Assembly (NCBI GenBank): GCA_002772745.1
Contig: PFDV01000010.1
Location: 1-64,000 of the forward strand
DNA: 64,000 bases
Direction of reading: 5' to 3'
DNA from: Candidatus Peregrinibacteria bacterium CG10_big_fil_rev_8_21_14_0_10_55_24
Lineage (GTDB): Bacteria; Patescibacteriota; Gracilibacteria; Peribacterales; Peribacteraceae
Every line of letters begins with the position of its first letter. Positions within the stretch are counted from its first letter, which is position 1. Made by a program: the position numbers and the translations under genes. Below the pieces are notes generated by a model. That model made no database searches. It was not told the origin of the DNA and saw only the letters and a program-made list of their open reading frames with translations. Of the stretch, positions 8,938-18,406 are shown one piece after another.

Positions 8938-9681
8938 ATGTCAGGACACAGTAAGTGGCACAGCATTAAGCACAAGAAGGGCGCTGCCGACGCGAAGCGA
9001 GGAAAGATTTTCACGCGTCATGCAAAGCTGATAGAAATTGCCGCGCGTGAGGGCGGAGGGGGAGATCCCAGCATGAATCCTCGTCTGGCAACAGCTATTG
9101 AAAATGCAAAAATAGACAACGTCCCGAATGCGAACATTGACCGCGCAATCAAGAAAGGAAGTGGAGACCTCAAGGGCGAACAGACCGTTGCAGTGACCTA
9201 TGAGGCATATGGACCGGGGGGCGCCGCATGCATCATTGAATGTCTGACGGATAATAAGAATCGAACCCTGGCCAATGTACGATCAACGATAGAAAAACGC
9301 GGAAGTAAGTGGGCCGAGAGCGGTTCGGTGCTCTTTCTCTTCGATCGCAAAGGCGTTGTCATCGCTCGCGGTACCGTGGATGAGGAAACGGAACTTGCCC
9401 TCATCGACGCCGGTGCAGAAGATATTGAAACCACCGGCGACGTCGTCTCCGTGACCACAAGTGCCAAGCAGTGGACTCATGTACGTGACCTCCTCAAGAA
9501 CGCCCACCTCACCATTGAAGAGGCGGGGCTCAAGTACGTCGCAAAGCAGGAGGTTTCTTATAGCGACCTCGCTCTGGCGCAGAAGCTCATGAAATTCATC
9601 GAGACTATCGAAGAAGACGATGATGTGTCCGAGGTCCACACGAATGCCGATATAACGGAGGAGGTCGCATCTCAACTCTAG
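8938..9681 (+). CDS. yebC: YebC/PmpR family protein
   Basis: MSGHSKWHSIKHKKGAADAKRGKIFTRHAKLIEIAAREGGGGDPSMNPRL; family-diagnostic N-terminus. Confidence 0.95.
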   Translation: MSGHSKWHSIKHKKGAADAKRGKIFTRHAKLIEIAAREGGGGDPSMNPRLATAIENAKIDNVPNANIDRAIKKGSGDLKGEQTVAVTYEAYGPGGAACIIECLTDNKNRTLANVRSTIEKRGSKWAESGSVLFLFDRKGVVIARGTVDEETELALIDAGAEDIETTGDVVSVTTSAKQWTHVRDLLKNAHLTIEEAGLKYVAKQEVSYSDLALAQKLMKFIETIEEDDDVSEVHTNADITEEVASQL

Positions 9682-9695
9682 AATAATTGGCGATC

Positions 9696-12600
9696 TCAGC
9701 GCACCTCAATCGTCCGCACGGCCCACTCACGCACCTGACGATCGCGGTTCTCCGTGAGAAGTTTTAGTGTATAGGTGCCGGCTTTTTTGGCTTGCCAAGG
9801 CCGTACGTACTCTCCCTCGCCCTCCGTGAGATCCAGGAGAACCTCCTCGGCAGTCACCGTACTCGTCACCACAACGCGGAGCCGATGGATGGTGCCCTCG
9901 CCAATGCGTGGAGTAAGCACGCGAACATCGACGACTTCATCTTTCCCCACACTCTCAAGCGACAGAGGCGGCGCCGCGAAGGAGGGTGAGATGCCGCTAC
10001 TTGAAGAAGTGGACGGAGAAGGAGGACTCTGCACATCTCCCACCGTAAGTGTCACCGTATCCTCAGCCGTGTTTTCAGCAAGATCCTCCGCGACCGCGCG
10101 CAGGGTGTAGACCCCATCGGGCACGGAGAATGTGTACGTCATTGTATAGGGCTCTTTGGGCTTGGTGGAGAGCAACGTATCATCGAGGTAGAACTGAACG
10201 TATTTGATCCCGCCATCGGGATCACGCGCATCCGCACGGATCGTAATCTGCGCACCGGAGCGTACTGTCATATCCCCGCTCGGCTCCAGGAACCGTACCT
10301 GCGGCAGGTTGCGATCTTCGCCAAACCGGAAATGCACGGCCTGCGTCACCGTATTGAAGTAGGCATCCGTGAGTTCCACCGTGAGTGTGTGCATATCAGT
10401 TTCCTGCACAGAGCGGGGAACCCGAATTGCACGATCGAAAGGTTCTGCTGTCGCCTGTGCGACATCTTTGCCATCAATGGCATACCTCACTTCCTGAACC
10501 GAGGAACCAACGGAGTAAGAAATGCGTGGACGGAATGACGGATAACTCACAATGCCTCCGTCCTGAGGGAAGAGAACGCTGAGCTCCGGGAGCACCAGAC
10601 GCCCCGGGGTCAGATCGGGATCACACTCTTGCGTTGGCGCAACAGGGAGAGGAATGATGGCGCCGCTGTGAGTCTCCGTTGCGTACCACAACTCCATCTG
10701 CTTTGCGACCCATGCCTGTACCCCCTCCTCCCACTGGGGCCAACGCTCGGGGAGTAGGCTGTGCGCCACCAGGAAATTCCCTTCCTCCTGCGCTTCTTTG
10801 GGACAACGATCGGACGCCAGAAGATGCGTCAGTTTATCCACTGTGAGCATCGCGCATGCGGGATCGGGGAGCGAAGGAGCCAGCTCCTCCAAGAAAATAT
10901 CGGCACGACGCAGTGCAATGGGCGTGCACGCTGTGGGCAGCTCGCCTGAGAGGAGCGATACCTGTGGTTGTACTACACCCTCCGGCACAGAGAATTCTGT
11001 GCGTGGTTGCTCCAGTGTACGGTGCGCCTGCACCATGAAATCATGCCAAACGGGACTCGCCGTATTGAGTCCTCCGCCCTTCTCGTACATGGCGGAACTG
11101 TCGGCATTCCCCACCCAAACGCCCGTCACGAGACTTGGCGTATAGCCGATCACCCAGCCGTTGTCGGGTTTGCGCAGCTTACAGAAACGGTCGCTTTCCT
11201 CTTCTCCCTGCCACTCCAAACACTTGTTGCTCGTTCCGGTTTTCGCCGCAGTCTGATAGCCGGGAACCGTGAGTTGGGTACGCCAGTACTCTTCAGGGCG
11301 TGCCCACTCATCGCTGAGAATCGACGTGATTTGGTACGCGATACGAGGGTCGAGGACGTTCTGCCCCTGTGGAGGAAGATCTGCCTGGAAGAGAATGTTT
11401 CCCTTTTTATCGATAATGCGACGGATACGCACCGCGGGAGCGGCGACTCCTCCGGCAGCGAATGTTCCGTATCCTTGGACCATTTCCAGAAGTGGAGTTT
11501 CTGCTGCACCCAGCGCTAACGGCCATCCGTAGTCGAACCCATCCTCGCGGGCGATGGCAAGCTCTTTCTTGCGCGTGAGCGGCGACGGAGCACCCAGGAG
11601 CGCCGTCAACTGGAGAATCGGTTCCTCTCCTCCTGCAAGGAAGAATGCTTTTGCCGCCGGAATATTGCGCGACGCACCCAGCGCCTGACGGATGGTAATG
11701 AGCCCGCGGAAGGTACTGTCGAAGTTTTGCGGCTCATCCTCCCCGATCTTCGTGGGCACGTCGTAAATCGGCGTTGCAGGTCCGTACCCCTGCTGGAATG
11801 CCGCCGCATAGACGAATGGCTTGAAGCTGGATCCTGGCTGCCGCGGGGCAAGCACCATGTCGATTTTTCCGCCATGCTCCTCGTCGGCGTAGTCGGTGTT
11901 CCCGACGTACGCGAGAACCTCCCGTGTAGCCGGATCCATAGCGAGAAGAGCGATGTTGTGCGCCCCAAAGCGCTGGAAAATATCTTCACTGTGTTCGGTG
12001 ACCGCCTGTTCCGCTTTCTCCTGCAAATCCCAATCGAGCGTGGTTTCGATGGTGAGACCCCCTTGTTCCAGGAGTCCTTCCTCCAGGGTTCCCGCGAACA
12101 TGCGCTCGACTTCCTCACGTATCCAAAGCACAAAATGAGGAGCCCGAATATTCTCGCGTGAAGGCTCGAACACCATCTGCTCGAGTTCCATGAGTGCCTG
12201 CAGTCGCTGCTGTTCGGTAATGAACCCCTGCTGCTGCATATTCATGAGCACTTGATCCGTGCGTCCTCCTATGGAGAGCACCGAACTTCCCGTCCCTACA
12301 TACGCACCGAGGAGCCCGATAGTGACTTCGTCATCGGGCACTTGCGAAGAACGCGTGATCTGCCCGGAGAGCACTTGTGCCTCGATACGATCGCTCACCT
12401 GCGTATGAACGTGCACGCCGTAAGGACTGAAGTACGACGGACGCTGGGGGAGAGAAGCAAGCACTGCAGCTTTTGCAAGCGTCAGATCGCTGGCCGAAAT
12501 GCCAAAGTACACCTGGCTCGCCTGCTCAATACCGTAGGCGTTTTGCCCAAAGGGTATCCAGTTGAGATAGAGATCGAGGAGTTCTTCTTTACTCATCTGC

Positions 12601-13199
12601 TGTTCCAGCTGACAGCCCAGGATGATCTCCTTGACCTTACGGTTGTAACGATTGTCACGCTGAAGGTGCAGTGCGTTGCGCGCAAGTTGACGCGTTATGG
12701 TGGAGCCGCCGCCCGCCCGCCCCAGGAGGAATACTGCGCGCCCGATTGCACGCAGGTCCAAGCACCCACGTTCAAAGAACCGCTCATCTTCGATGGCGAC
12801 AACCGCCTGCTTCATATGTTGTGGGATTTGATCACCACTGATGTACGTTCGATCCTCCTCCGAGAAAAGGCGGTAGAGCTCAACACCGTCGCGATCAGTG
12901 ATCACCGTGCTCTGTGCGGCAAGCATACTCGCCGGATCGGAAACATCGGGAAGCGTGAGCCAGAGATACCCCATGTAGAGAACGCACAGACCCAAAACAA
13001 TCGTGGAGAGTTTCCAAAACGAGAGGTGCTGTCGCCCTCGGCGAAAACGAACCACGGAGAGAGGCAGGGCCAAAAGGCTCCGCAAAACTCCGCCAATTGC
13101 GGCGAGAACCGATCGGCCAGATACCCCGGAAGAAAGGCGTACGGCACGCCCCAGGGACCGCCCCTCAAGACGTCGGGATTGGAATGCGCTTGGCTTCAT
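9696..13199 (-). CDS. Bifunctional penicillin-binding protein (GT51 transglycosylase + transpeptidase) with C-terminal Ig-like domains
   Basis: VVAIEDERFFERGCLDLRAIGRA...GGSTITRQLARN; PGSSFKPFVYAAAF; KTGTSNK; C-terminal beta-rich repeats (ISYSVGSSVQEVRYAIDGK, IRADARDPDGGIKYVQFYLDD). Confidence 0.93.
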   Translation of the reverse strand: MKPSAFQSRRLEGRSLGRAVRLSSGVSGRSVLAAIGGVLRSLLALPLSVVRFRRGRQHLSFWKLSTIVLGLCVLYMGYLWLTLPDVSDPASMLAAQSTVITDRDGVELYRLFSEEDRTYISGDQIPQHMKQAVVAIEDERFFERGCLDLRAIGRAVFLLGRAGGGSTITRQLARNALHLQRDNRYNRKVKEIILGCQLEQQMSKEELLDLYLNWIPFGQNAYGIEQASQVYFGISASDLTLAKAAVLASLPQRPSYFSPYGVHVHTQVSDRIEAQVLSGQITRSSQVPDDEVTIGLLGAYVGTGSSVLSIGGRTDQVLMNMQQQGFITEQQRLQALMELEQMVFEPSRENIRAPHFVLWIREEVERMFAGTLEEGLLEQGGLTIETTLDWDLQEKAEQAVTEHSEDIFQRFGAHNIALLAMDPATREVLAYVGNTDYADEEHGGKIDMVLAPRQPGSSFKPFVYAAAFQQGYGPATPIYDVPTKIGEDEPQNFDSTFRGLITIRQALGASRNIPAAKAFFLAGGEEPILQLTALLGAPSPLTRKKELAIAREDGFDYGWPLALGAAETPLLEMVQGYGTFAAGGVAAPAVRIRRIIDKKGNILFQADLPPQGQNVLDPRIAYQITSILSDEWARPEEYWRTQLTVPGYQTAAKTGTSNKCLEWQGEEESDRFCKLRKPDNGWVIGYTPSLVTGVWVGNADSSAMYEKGGGLNTASPVWHDFMVQAHRTLEQPRTEFSVPEGVVQPQVSLLSGELPTACTPIALRRADIFLEELAPSLPDPACAMLTVDKLTHLLASDRCPKEAQEEGNFLVAHSLLPERWPQWEEGVQAWVAKQMELWYATETHSGAIIPLPVAPTQECDPDLTPGRLVLPELSVLFPQDGGIVSYPSFRPRISYSVGSSVQEVRYAIDGKDVAQATAEPFDRAIRVPRSVQETDMHTLTVELTDAYFNTVTQAVHFRFGEDRNLPQVRFLEPSGDMTVRSGAQITIRADARDPDGGIKYVQFYLDDTLLSTKPKEPYTMTYTFSVPDGVYTLRAVAEDLAENTAEDTVTLTVGDVQSPPSPSTSSSSGISPSFAAPPLSLESVGKDEVVDVRVLTPRIGEGTIHRLRVVVTSTVTAEEVLLDLTEGEGEYVRPWQAKKAGTYTLKLLTENRDRQVREWAVRTIEVR

Positions 13200-13265
13200 G
13201 GGCGAGAGTGCGAGTGTAAGCGCTCAGGAGGGGTGCTGCAACGTGCACCGCAGGTGAATCTGTGC

Positions 13266-13271
13266 TATACT
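13266..13271 (+). promoter_or_regulatory. Extended -10 (TGcTATACT) 6 nt upstream of ATG 13278
   Basis: tgtgcTATACTgtctggATG. Confidence 0.65.
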
Positions 13272-13277
13272 GTCTGG

Positions 13278-13604
13278 ATGGTTGCACGCTTCCTCTCTGC
13301 GGCAATATCCGTGCTCGGCGTCCCCCATGTGGACGCAGCCACACTTTCCGTATCCGGCATAGGTTACGGCAATATGAGCATAGAAATGCTCATTCAGAAT
13401 CTGATGATGACACTGATGGGAACGGCATACGCCCTGTGCGTTGCGGTGTTCGTCGGAGGCGCGTTTTTCTACATCATCTCACTGCAACAGGAAAAATGGA
13501 AAGGTTTGGGCAAAAGCATGATGATCGGCGCCGTCGTCGCTGCAATCGTTATTGCCGGAGCACAGGGCATTATGAACACCGTGCTCTACTTTATTTACTC
13601 GTAG
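13278..13604 (+). CDS. Small two-TM protein, pilin/TrbC-VirB2-like
   Basis: 108 aa: signal-like N-terminus, then two hydrophobic helices separated by a charged loop (IISLQQEKWKGLGKS). Only the 3' end of the 12252..13604 ORF is real. Confidence 0.55.
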   Translation: MVARFLSAAISVLGVPHVDAATLSVSGIGYGNMSIEMLIQNLMMTLMGTAYALCVAVFVGGAFFYIISLQQEKWKGLGKSMMIGAVVAAIVIAGAQGIMNTVLYFIYS

Positions 13605-13632
13605 ATTTTCTACACAAGAAGCAGCCCTGCGA

Positions 13633-13638
13633 TATACT
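13633..13638 (+). promoter_or_regulatory. -10 hexamer TATACT 9 nt upstream of ATG 13648
   Basis: gcgaTATACTctcactcccATG. Confidence 0.6.
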
Positions 13639-13647
13639 CTCACTCCC

Positions 13648-14247
13648 ATGACCAACGACATGCGTCCCCAGGCAGATACGCTCGAACGATTGGAGAAGGC
13701 AGAGGAGCTCAAGCTCATCGGTAAACACAAGGAAGCACTCGAAATCCTGGAGCAACTCCTTATTGAGGATCCCCAGAATGTCGCGGCATTGGAGGAAGTT
13801 GCAGACAACGAGCTCAGCATGGAACATCATCGTCGTGCCGAAAACGCGGCGAAACAAGCCATTACGATCGACGCACAGAGCTACACCGGATACTACATCC
13901 TGGGCTTTATCGCCTCGCATGGCGAGGAGTGGGTCAAGGCGATCACGTTCCTCAAACGTGCGAATACGCTCAAATCGAATAACCCCGAGATTCTGCGTTG
14001 CCTGGGCTGGGCGCTCTTCAACAACGGTGAGCGGGCGCAGGGCATTGTCACCCTCGAACGTGCGCTCAATTTAGATAGCGATAACCCTCTTACCCTCTGC
14101 GATCTGGGCGTGACGTACCTCCATGTACGCAACTTCGCAAAAGCGCGAAATCTCTTTCAGCGCACGTTGGAACTCGATCCCCAAAACAATCGTGCACGGG
14201 AGTGCGTAGAGGCCGTGGAACGCCTGGAACGCACAGCACGAGCATAA
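13648..14247 (+). CDS. TPR-repeat protein
   Basis: Tandem 34-aa helical repeats (ALEILEQLLIEDPQNVAALEEVADNEL..., AKARNLFQRTLELDPQNNRARECVE). Confidence 0.8.
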   Translation: MTNDMRPQADTLERLEKAEELKLIGKHKEALEILEQLLIEDPQNVAALEEVADNELSMEHHRRAENAAKQAITIDAQSYTGYYILGFIASHGEEWVKAITFLKRANTLKSNNPEILRCLGWALFNNGERAQGIVTLERALNLDSDNPLTLCDLGVTYLHVRNFAKARNLFQRTLELDPQNNRARECVEAVERLERTARA

Positions 14248-14251
14248 GGAG

Positions 14252-14337
14252 GTGTGCCGGGGAAGCCAAAGAGACTGAAAGAGAGTATGCGGGGCCGTGC
14301 CTGAGACGATTGCCAACGGCACACGCCGTCGCTTTTT
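14252..14337 (+). ncRNA. Putative structured RNA with 8-bp closing stem and competing terminator hairpin
   Basis: GTGTGCCG (14252-14259) pairs with CGGCACAC (14317-14324); ACGGC (14316-14320) also pairs with GCCGT (14325-14329), followed by CGCTTTTTT. Confidence 0.45.
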
Positions 14338-14393
14338 TGTCGCGTCGGCCTCCTTTGATTTTCTCTATCGCTGACTTCCGATCACCGATCCCC

Positions 14394-14399
14394 TATACT
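14394..14399 (+). promoter_or_regulatory. -10 hexamer TATACT 7 nt upstream of ftsX ATG
   Basis: cccTATACTggcctccATG. Confidence 0.6.
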
Positions 14400-14406
14400 G
14401 GCCTCC

Positions 14407-15384
14407 ATGCAGTGGAATACAGAATGGTATACACCGCGTATGTGGAAGCAGGGTATCTTGCGCGGTCTCCAAAGCGCCAAACGAGAACAACGGTGGTTCG
14501 CTGCTTTCGGCACACTTTTGGGTGTCATGCTCACAGTGCAGCTCCTGCTCTTTGGACTCCTGTGCGTACGAACAGTCGAAGACATGCTCACCACACGCAC
14601 CGACCTGCGCTTGGAGATCGAACCCGCCGCCACAAATCAGGAAATTCAGGATTTTTTCGTCTTCTTGCAGCAACAGCCGTTCATTGCCAAGGGCACGTAC
14701 ATCACCAAGGAACAAGCCTATGAGCGTATGCGCGAAGAGGACCCGGAGCTCATCACCTTCCTGGAAAAGTTCCAGATGCAGAATCCGTTCCCCGATACCA
14801 TCGGTGTTACGCTGCGTTCGCTTGATGACTACGATGCGCTTTCGACGTTCTTGGAACAACCGCGATGGCGCACCGTGGTGGATCCCACCTTCCTCTCGCA
14901 CGTCACGGATCAGGAATCCCAGGTCCGCGAAATCATGCGAATCGTGCAGGCAAGCCGTTCTCTTACCCTCCTGGTTCTCGCGCTGATGGGAACCATCCTC
15001 GTGCTCCTGCTCACGGAACTCGTGCGCCGGCGATCACTCGACCGTTGCGATGAGGTGTTCGTGGAGCAACTTGCCGGAGCACACCCTCTCTCCATTCTCC
15101 TGCCCTTCATAAGCGAGACAACGCTCCTCCTCTGGCTTGCGACCCTCGCCAGTGCAGGTGTTCTTCTCCTGCTTCTCTGGGGAATTCCTCTTCTCCTCCC
15201 CGGGATTAAGGAAGGCGGAATCCTCTCGCTCCTCTCTTCACACATCGCACAGGATGCCCGCAGTTTCTTGCCCCTGGCATTTGCCGCGGAATTCTTCGTC
15301 ACTCCTTTCATCGCCGCAGGAGGGGCCTGGCTGGGCATCTCGACGCAATTGCGGTCGCGTGTCCTCTCCCTCCACCGTTCCTAA
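14407..15384 (+). CDS. ftsX: Cell division permease FtsX-like
   Basis: Four-TM FtsX layout with large extracellular loop (ITKEQAYERMREEDPELITFLEKFQMQNPFPDTIGVTLRSLDDYDALSTFLEQ). Confidence 0.85.
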   Translation: MQWNTEWYTPRMWKQGILRGLQSAKREQRWFAAFGTLLGVMLTVQLLLFGLLCVRTVEDMLTTRTDLRLEIEPAATNQEIQDFFVFLQQQPFIAKGTYITKEQAYERMREEDPELITFLEKFQMQNPFPDTIGVTLRSLDDYDALSTFLEQPRWRTVVDPTFLSHVTDQESQVREIMRIVQASRSLTLLVLALMGTILVLLLTELVRRRSLDRCDEVFVEQLAGAHPLSILLPFISETTLLLWLATLASAGVLLLLLWGIPLLLPGIKEGGILSLLSSHIAQDARSFLPLAFAAEFFVTPFIAAGGAWLGISTQLRSRVLSLHRS

Positions 15385-15385
15385 G

Positions 15386-16030
15386 ATGGCACACAGCCGG
15401 ACGTATGAGGCGATCATCTTAAAAGCCTATGATGTCGGAGAAGCCGACCGGTTTCTGATTCTGTTTACACGGGAACGCGGAAAGCTGACAGCGCGTGCTC
15501 GTGGCGTGCGCAAGCCCGGGAGCCGCATGGGTGGGCACGTGCTCCCTTTCCAGAGGAGCTCTCTCACGTTGGTCGAGGGGCACGCGGGACTCCTTGTCGT
15601 CGCAGCACAGCGAAAATCACCATCCACACCATCGGCAATTCTGCCGTTCCTGCACGCCGAAGAGGGCATGGAAATTCTTGCCGCTCTCCTCCATGGAGAA
15701 GAGCCGCTGCCGGAAATCTTCGATTGCACACAGTCGTTTCTTGATGCGTGCCACGAGGGGCTCTCTGACCCCGTGCTCCCCTTCACGATCGAAATCCTCC
15801 ATCTTTTCGGCTTGCTGCCAGACGTGCGTGTCATGGAGCATGCCCCGCAACTCTCTCCGCAAATACGCGCAGCTGTCCATGCCTGTACGTGCGGGGAATG
15901 GAATGCCCTTGCAGATCTCCCGAAGAATTACACACGTACGCTCAAGACTCTATGCAACGACATCCTTGCTCAAAGCACGGGGACGACGCTGCGCACTCCT
16001 CTCATCGCAGCCGCGCTCATGGACAAATGA
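15386..16030 (+). CDS. recO: DNA repair protein RecO
   Basis: MAHSRTYEAIILKAYDVGEADRFLILFTRERGKLTARARGVRKPGSRMGGHVLPFQRSSLTLVEG. Confidence 0.85.
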   Translation: MAHSRTYEAIILKAYDVGEADRFLILFTRERGKLTARARGVRKPGSRMGGHVLPFQRSSLTLVEGHAGLLVVAAQRKSPSTPSAILPFLHAEEGMEILAALLHGEEPLPEIFDCTQSFLDACHEGLSDPVLPFTIEILHLFGLLPDVRVMEHAPQLSPQIRAAVHACTCGEWNALADLPKNYTRTLKTLCNDILAQSTGTTLRTPLIAAALMDK

Positions 16031-17285
16031 GACTCGTGCACGGCTGCACATCACTGACGGCACCGATCTGTGTAAAACGCGGCCGTGCTTCGTACGCGGA
16101 GTACACAGGTTCAACTTTTTCCTCTGCTGCCAAAGGGGACTGAACAATGCGGTACCATGCCGCGCGCATCCCCGGTACGCGTTCTCCGACTTTGCGGGTT
16201 GTGCCGGGAGGAATTTCGGTCGTGTACTCCGTACGATCGGGCGGAGGATCGGTGTGCCCCCATGTGTATGGCCCGATGATCTGCGCAGTACGACTATCAC
16301 GCGTGCCGTAGTAGAGGAAATATGCGTGGCCTTGCTCGTCGTGATGCGTTTGGATGAGCAGCGCACTGGGCCCGTCATTCAGAAACCGCATATCCGTATG
16401 AGGCGGGTAAATCGTCGCATCGGTCCCCTGGGGACTGTAGTACCGTACGACGTAGCTGTGGTTCCGACGATCCTCAATGGGGAATCCATACTCCCAAACG
16501 CCCCGGTACGCAGTCGTGCTGACCTGGCATAACCCTCCCCCGAAATCAGGCAGGGTACGCTCCCCAAGAATGACGAGCTCCTGCCGGTACCCCGTAGAAG
16601 AATTCACCGGGCCCAAGACCTCATTGAAGGAGAATTCCTCCCCCTGGGGAATGAGATGGCCGTTGAAGCGGGAAAGCCCCACGCCGATGTTGTGTTGTCG
16701 TGCAGAGGGAGAGCCGCTGAAATCCGACTCGCCGATCGCCACAACCTCGCGAATGCCAAGAGATGTAAGTTCGTCGTCTTCCACACGCACCAGCGGCTGT
16801 TGCTCCTCAACGGGAAGAATGACGGTACTGATCCCCTGCTCTAGGGCAGCAATGACAAGATCAACAGCCACATCGAGATTGAGGGTCCTCCCCAGCATGC
16901 CAACACCATCAAAGAGAATAGTGCCCTCGGCATCCCGACGAATTGTCACGGAACCCGCATCGCGCTGAAGAACCTCGCCAACCTGTTGTGCAAGAACCGT
17001 GCGGATAGCATCACGGTTCCATCCGGGAATCACCTGTTTTGTAACTCCGTCGGGGAGAGGCGGAACCGTATCGCCATCTACACGGAATGACGGGAGAGGA
17101 GCAATGGGAACATTCTGGTATGTCCAGACCTCTGTAGATGCGTGCCATTCGGGATACTGGTCGGGATCGACTGTAAAGAGGAAATGCCGGTACTGCAGTG
17201 TAAGAGCGGGGTACGCCGCAGATGTGACGCACGGAAGGAAGAGCAGGGCCGCAAAGAGGATCCATGCACTACCGCGGACGCTCAT
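16017..17285 (-). CDS. VanW family protein, secreted
   Basis: GLSRFNGHLIPQGEEFSFNEVLGPVNSSTGYRQELVILGERTLPDFGGGLCQVSTTAYRGVWEYGFPIEDRRNHSYVV; N-terminal signal peptide. Confidence 0.9.
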   Translation of the reverse strand: MSVRGSAWILFAALLFLPCVTSAAYPALTLQYRHFLFTVDPDQYPEWHASTEVWTYQNVPIAPLPSFRVDGDTVPPLPDGVTKQVIPGWNRDAIRTVLAQQVGEVLQRDAGSVTIRRDAEGTILFDGVGMLGRTLNLDVAVDLVIAALEQGISTVILPVEEQQPLVRVEDDELTSLGIREVVAIGESDFSGSPSARQHNIGVGLSRFNGHLIPQGEEFSFNEVLGPVNSSTGYRQELVILGERTLPDFGGGLCQVSTTAYRGVWEYGFPIEDRRNHSYVVRYYSPQGTDATIYPPHTDMRFLNDGPSALLIQTHHDEQGHAYFLYYGTRDSRTAQIIGPYTWGHTDPPPDRTEYTTEIPPGTTRKVGERVPGMRAAWYRIVQSPLAAEEKVEPVYSAYEARPRFTQIGAVSDVQPCTSLICP

Positions 17286-17838
17286 AAGAAGGAGACGGAT
17301 GCGTATCGAGCGCGCGATTCACCAGCGCATCCGCGCGGTAATTGTCCGCACGGGGAATGTATGTGAATTCCACTGTGGGAATCTCCTGGACGAGCTCGCT
17401 AATCTCATCCACGTACTCCTGGAGCGCCGGCATCTTCACGCGATACTGGCCATTGAGCTGCTTGACGATGAGCTCGGAATCCAGGTGGCAGATCAGGCGA
17501 TTGGGATGGTAGCGGCGTGCGATCTTGAGCCCCTCGATGAGGGCTCGATACTCCGCCACGTTGTTAGTCGTGATACCGATACGCTCCGCGTGCTCACGCA
17601 AAATCTTCCCTTCAACAGGATCCTCCAAAAGACACCCGATCGCCGCCTGGCCGGGATTCCCGCGCGACCCGCCATCGGTGAAAAGGTGCAGCGTTCCCCC
17701 AACAGCCTGCACATCGTCATCCACCTTCTGTTCCGCCAAAGCATCATTCAAGACATCGGCAACGAAGCGCTCACGTTCACGCACTTTGGGGAAAAGTTCC
17801 TGGAGCCGCCGTTCGAGGGAAGCCGGCAACCGAATCAT
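17269..17838 (-). CDS. RNase HI-family protein
   Basis: LFTDGGSRGNPGQAAIGCLLEDP...NNVAEYRALIEGLKIARRY...LICHLDSELIVKQLNG...PRADNYRADALVNRALD. Confidence 0.88.
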   Translation of the reverse strand: MIRLPASLERRLQELFPKVRERERFVADVLNDALAEQKVDDDVQAVGGTLHLFTDGGSRGNPGQAAIGCLLEDPVEGKILREHAERIGITTNNVAEYRALIEGLKIARRYHPNRLICHLDSELIVKQLNGQYRVKMPALQEYVDEISELVQEIPTVEFTYIPRADNYRADALVNRALDTHPSPSYERPR

Positions 17839-17864
17839 CCTCCCTATCCTAACACGGTTCGCCC

Positions 17865-18371
17865 TTAAGAGAGATGGAGACGCAATCCGCCCTCCTGCGC
17901 ATCAATAGTCGCCCCGCCGATGCTACGCAGAAGGAGGGGAGACACACAGAGATGCACACCGGATCGTTCGAGAACCACCTCACCCGGTTGCGCGCTCTGT
18001 GAGAGCTCCAGGCAGATGACGCCTTCTTCATCCACAAGGACACGTAGGTAGGGGTATGCACAGGAAACGAGGGATCGTGCATGCGTGGCGGCGGCAGGAG
18101 TAACCACAAGATCCTCCGGCCGCTTCGGTGTTCTGATGAGAGCGTCTTGTAAATCCTGCAGGAGATCAGAAAGATCCGCCGACGAGAAACCGTGTGCACG
18201 GCACCCTTCCTCCAATGTCTCACGGGAACCGTAGGAGCATGCCGCACAGGAAAGACCATACTGCAACAGAATGTCCTGCGCTCCGGGAATCAACGTGAGA
18301 ATCTGACGCACATGCAGACGAGGATCTACACGAAAACGATCATCTGCTGGCGCAACAGGGGCATCTGGCAT
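17865..18371 (-). CDS. DUF1858-like domain fused to degenerate HesB/IscA-like domain
   Basis: VRQILTLIPGAQDILLQYGLSCAACSYGSRETLEEGCRAHG followed by LVVTPAAATHARSLV...YLRVLVDEEG...GATIDAQEGGLRLHLS. Confidence 0.6.
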   Translation of the reverse strand: MPDAPVAPADDRFRVDPRLHVRQILTLIPGAQDILLQYGLSCAACSYGSRETLEEGCRAHGFSSADLSDLLQDLQDALIRTPKRPEDLVVTPAAATHARSLVSCAYPYLRVLVDEEGVICLELSQSAQPGEVVLERSGVHLCVSPLLLRSIGGATIDAQEGGLRLHLS

Positions 18372-18406
18372 ATCGTGATCGTACTGCGGGGGGCAAGGAG
18401 CCCTCA

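Noticed and set aside
12252-13277. N-terminal part of the 450-aa plus-strand ORF
   Set aside because: Antisense to the PBP gene; only the last 108 codons (from 13278) have a promoter and membrane-protein character.
14252-14340. Assignment of the structured element to a known riboswitch class (TPP, c-di-GMP, cobalamin, fluoride, ZTP, NiCo)
   Set aside because: None of the conserved core strings I remember for these classes is present; left as unclassified.
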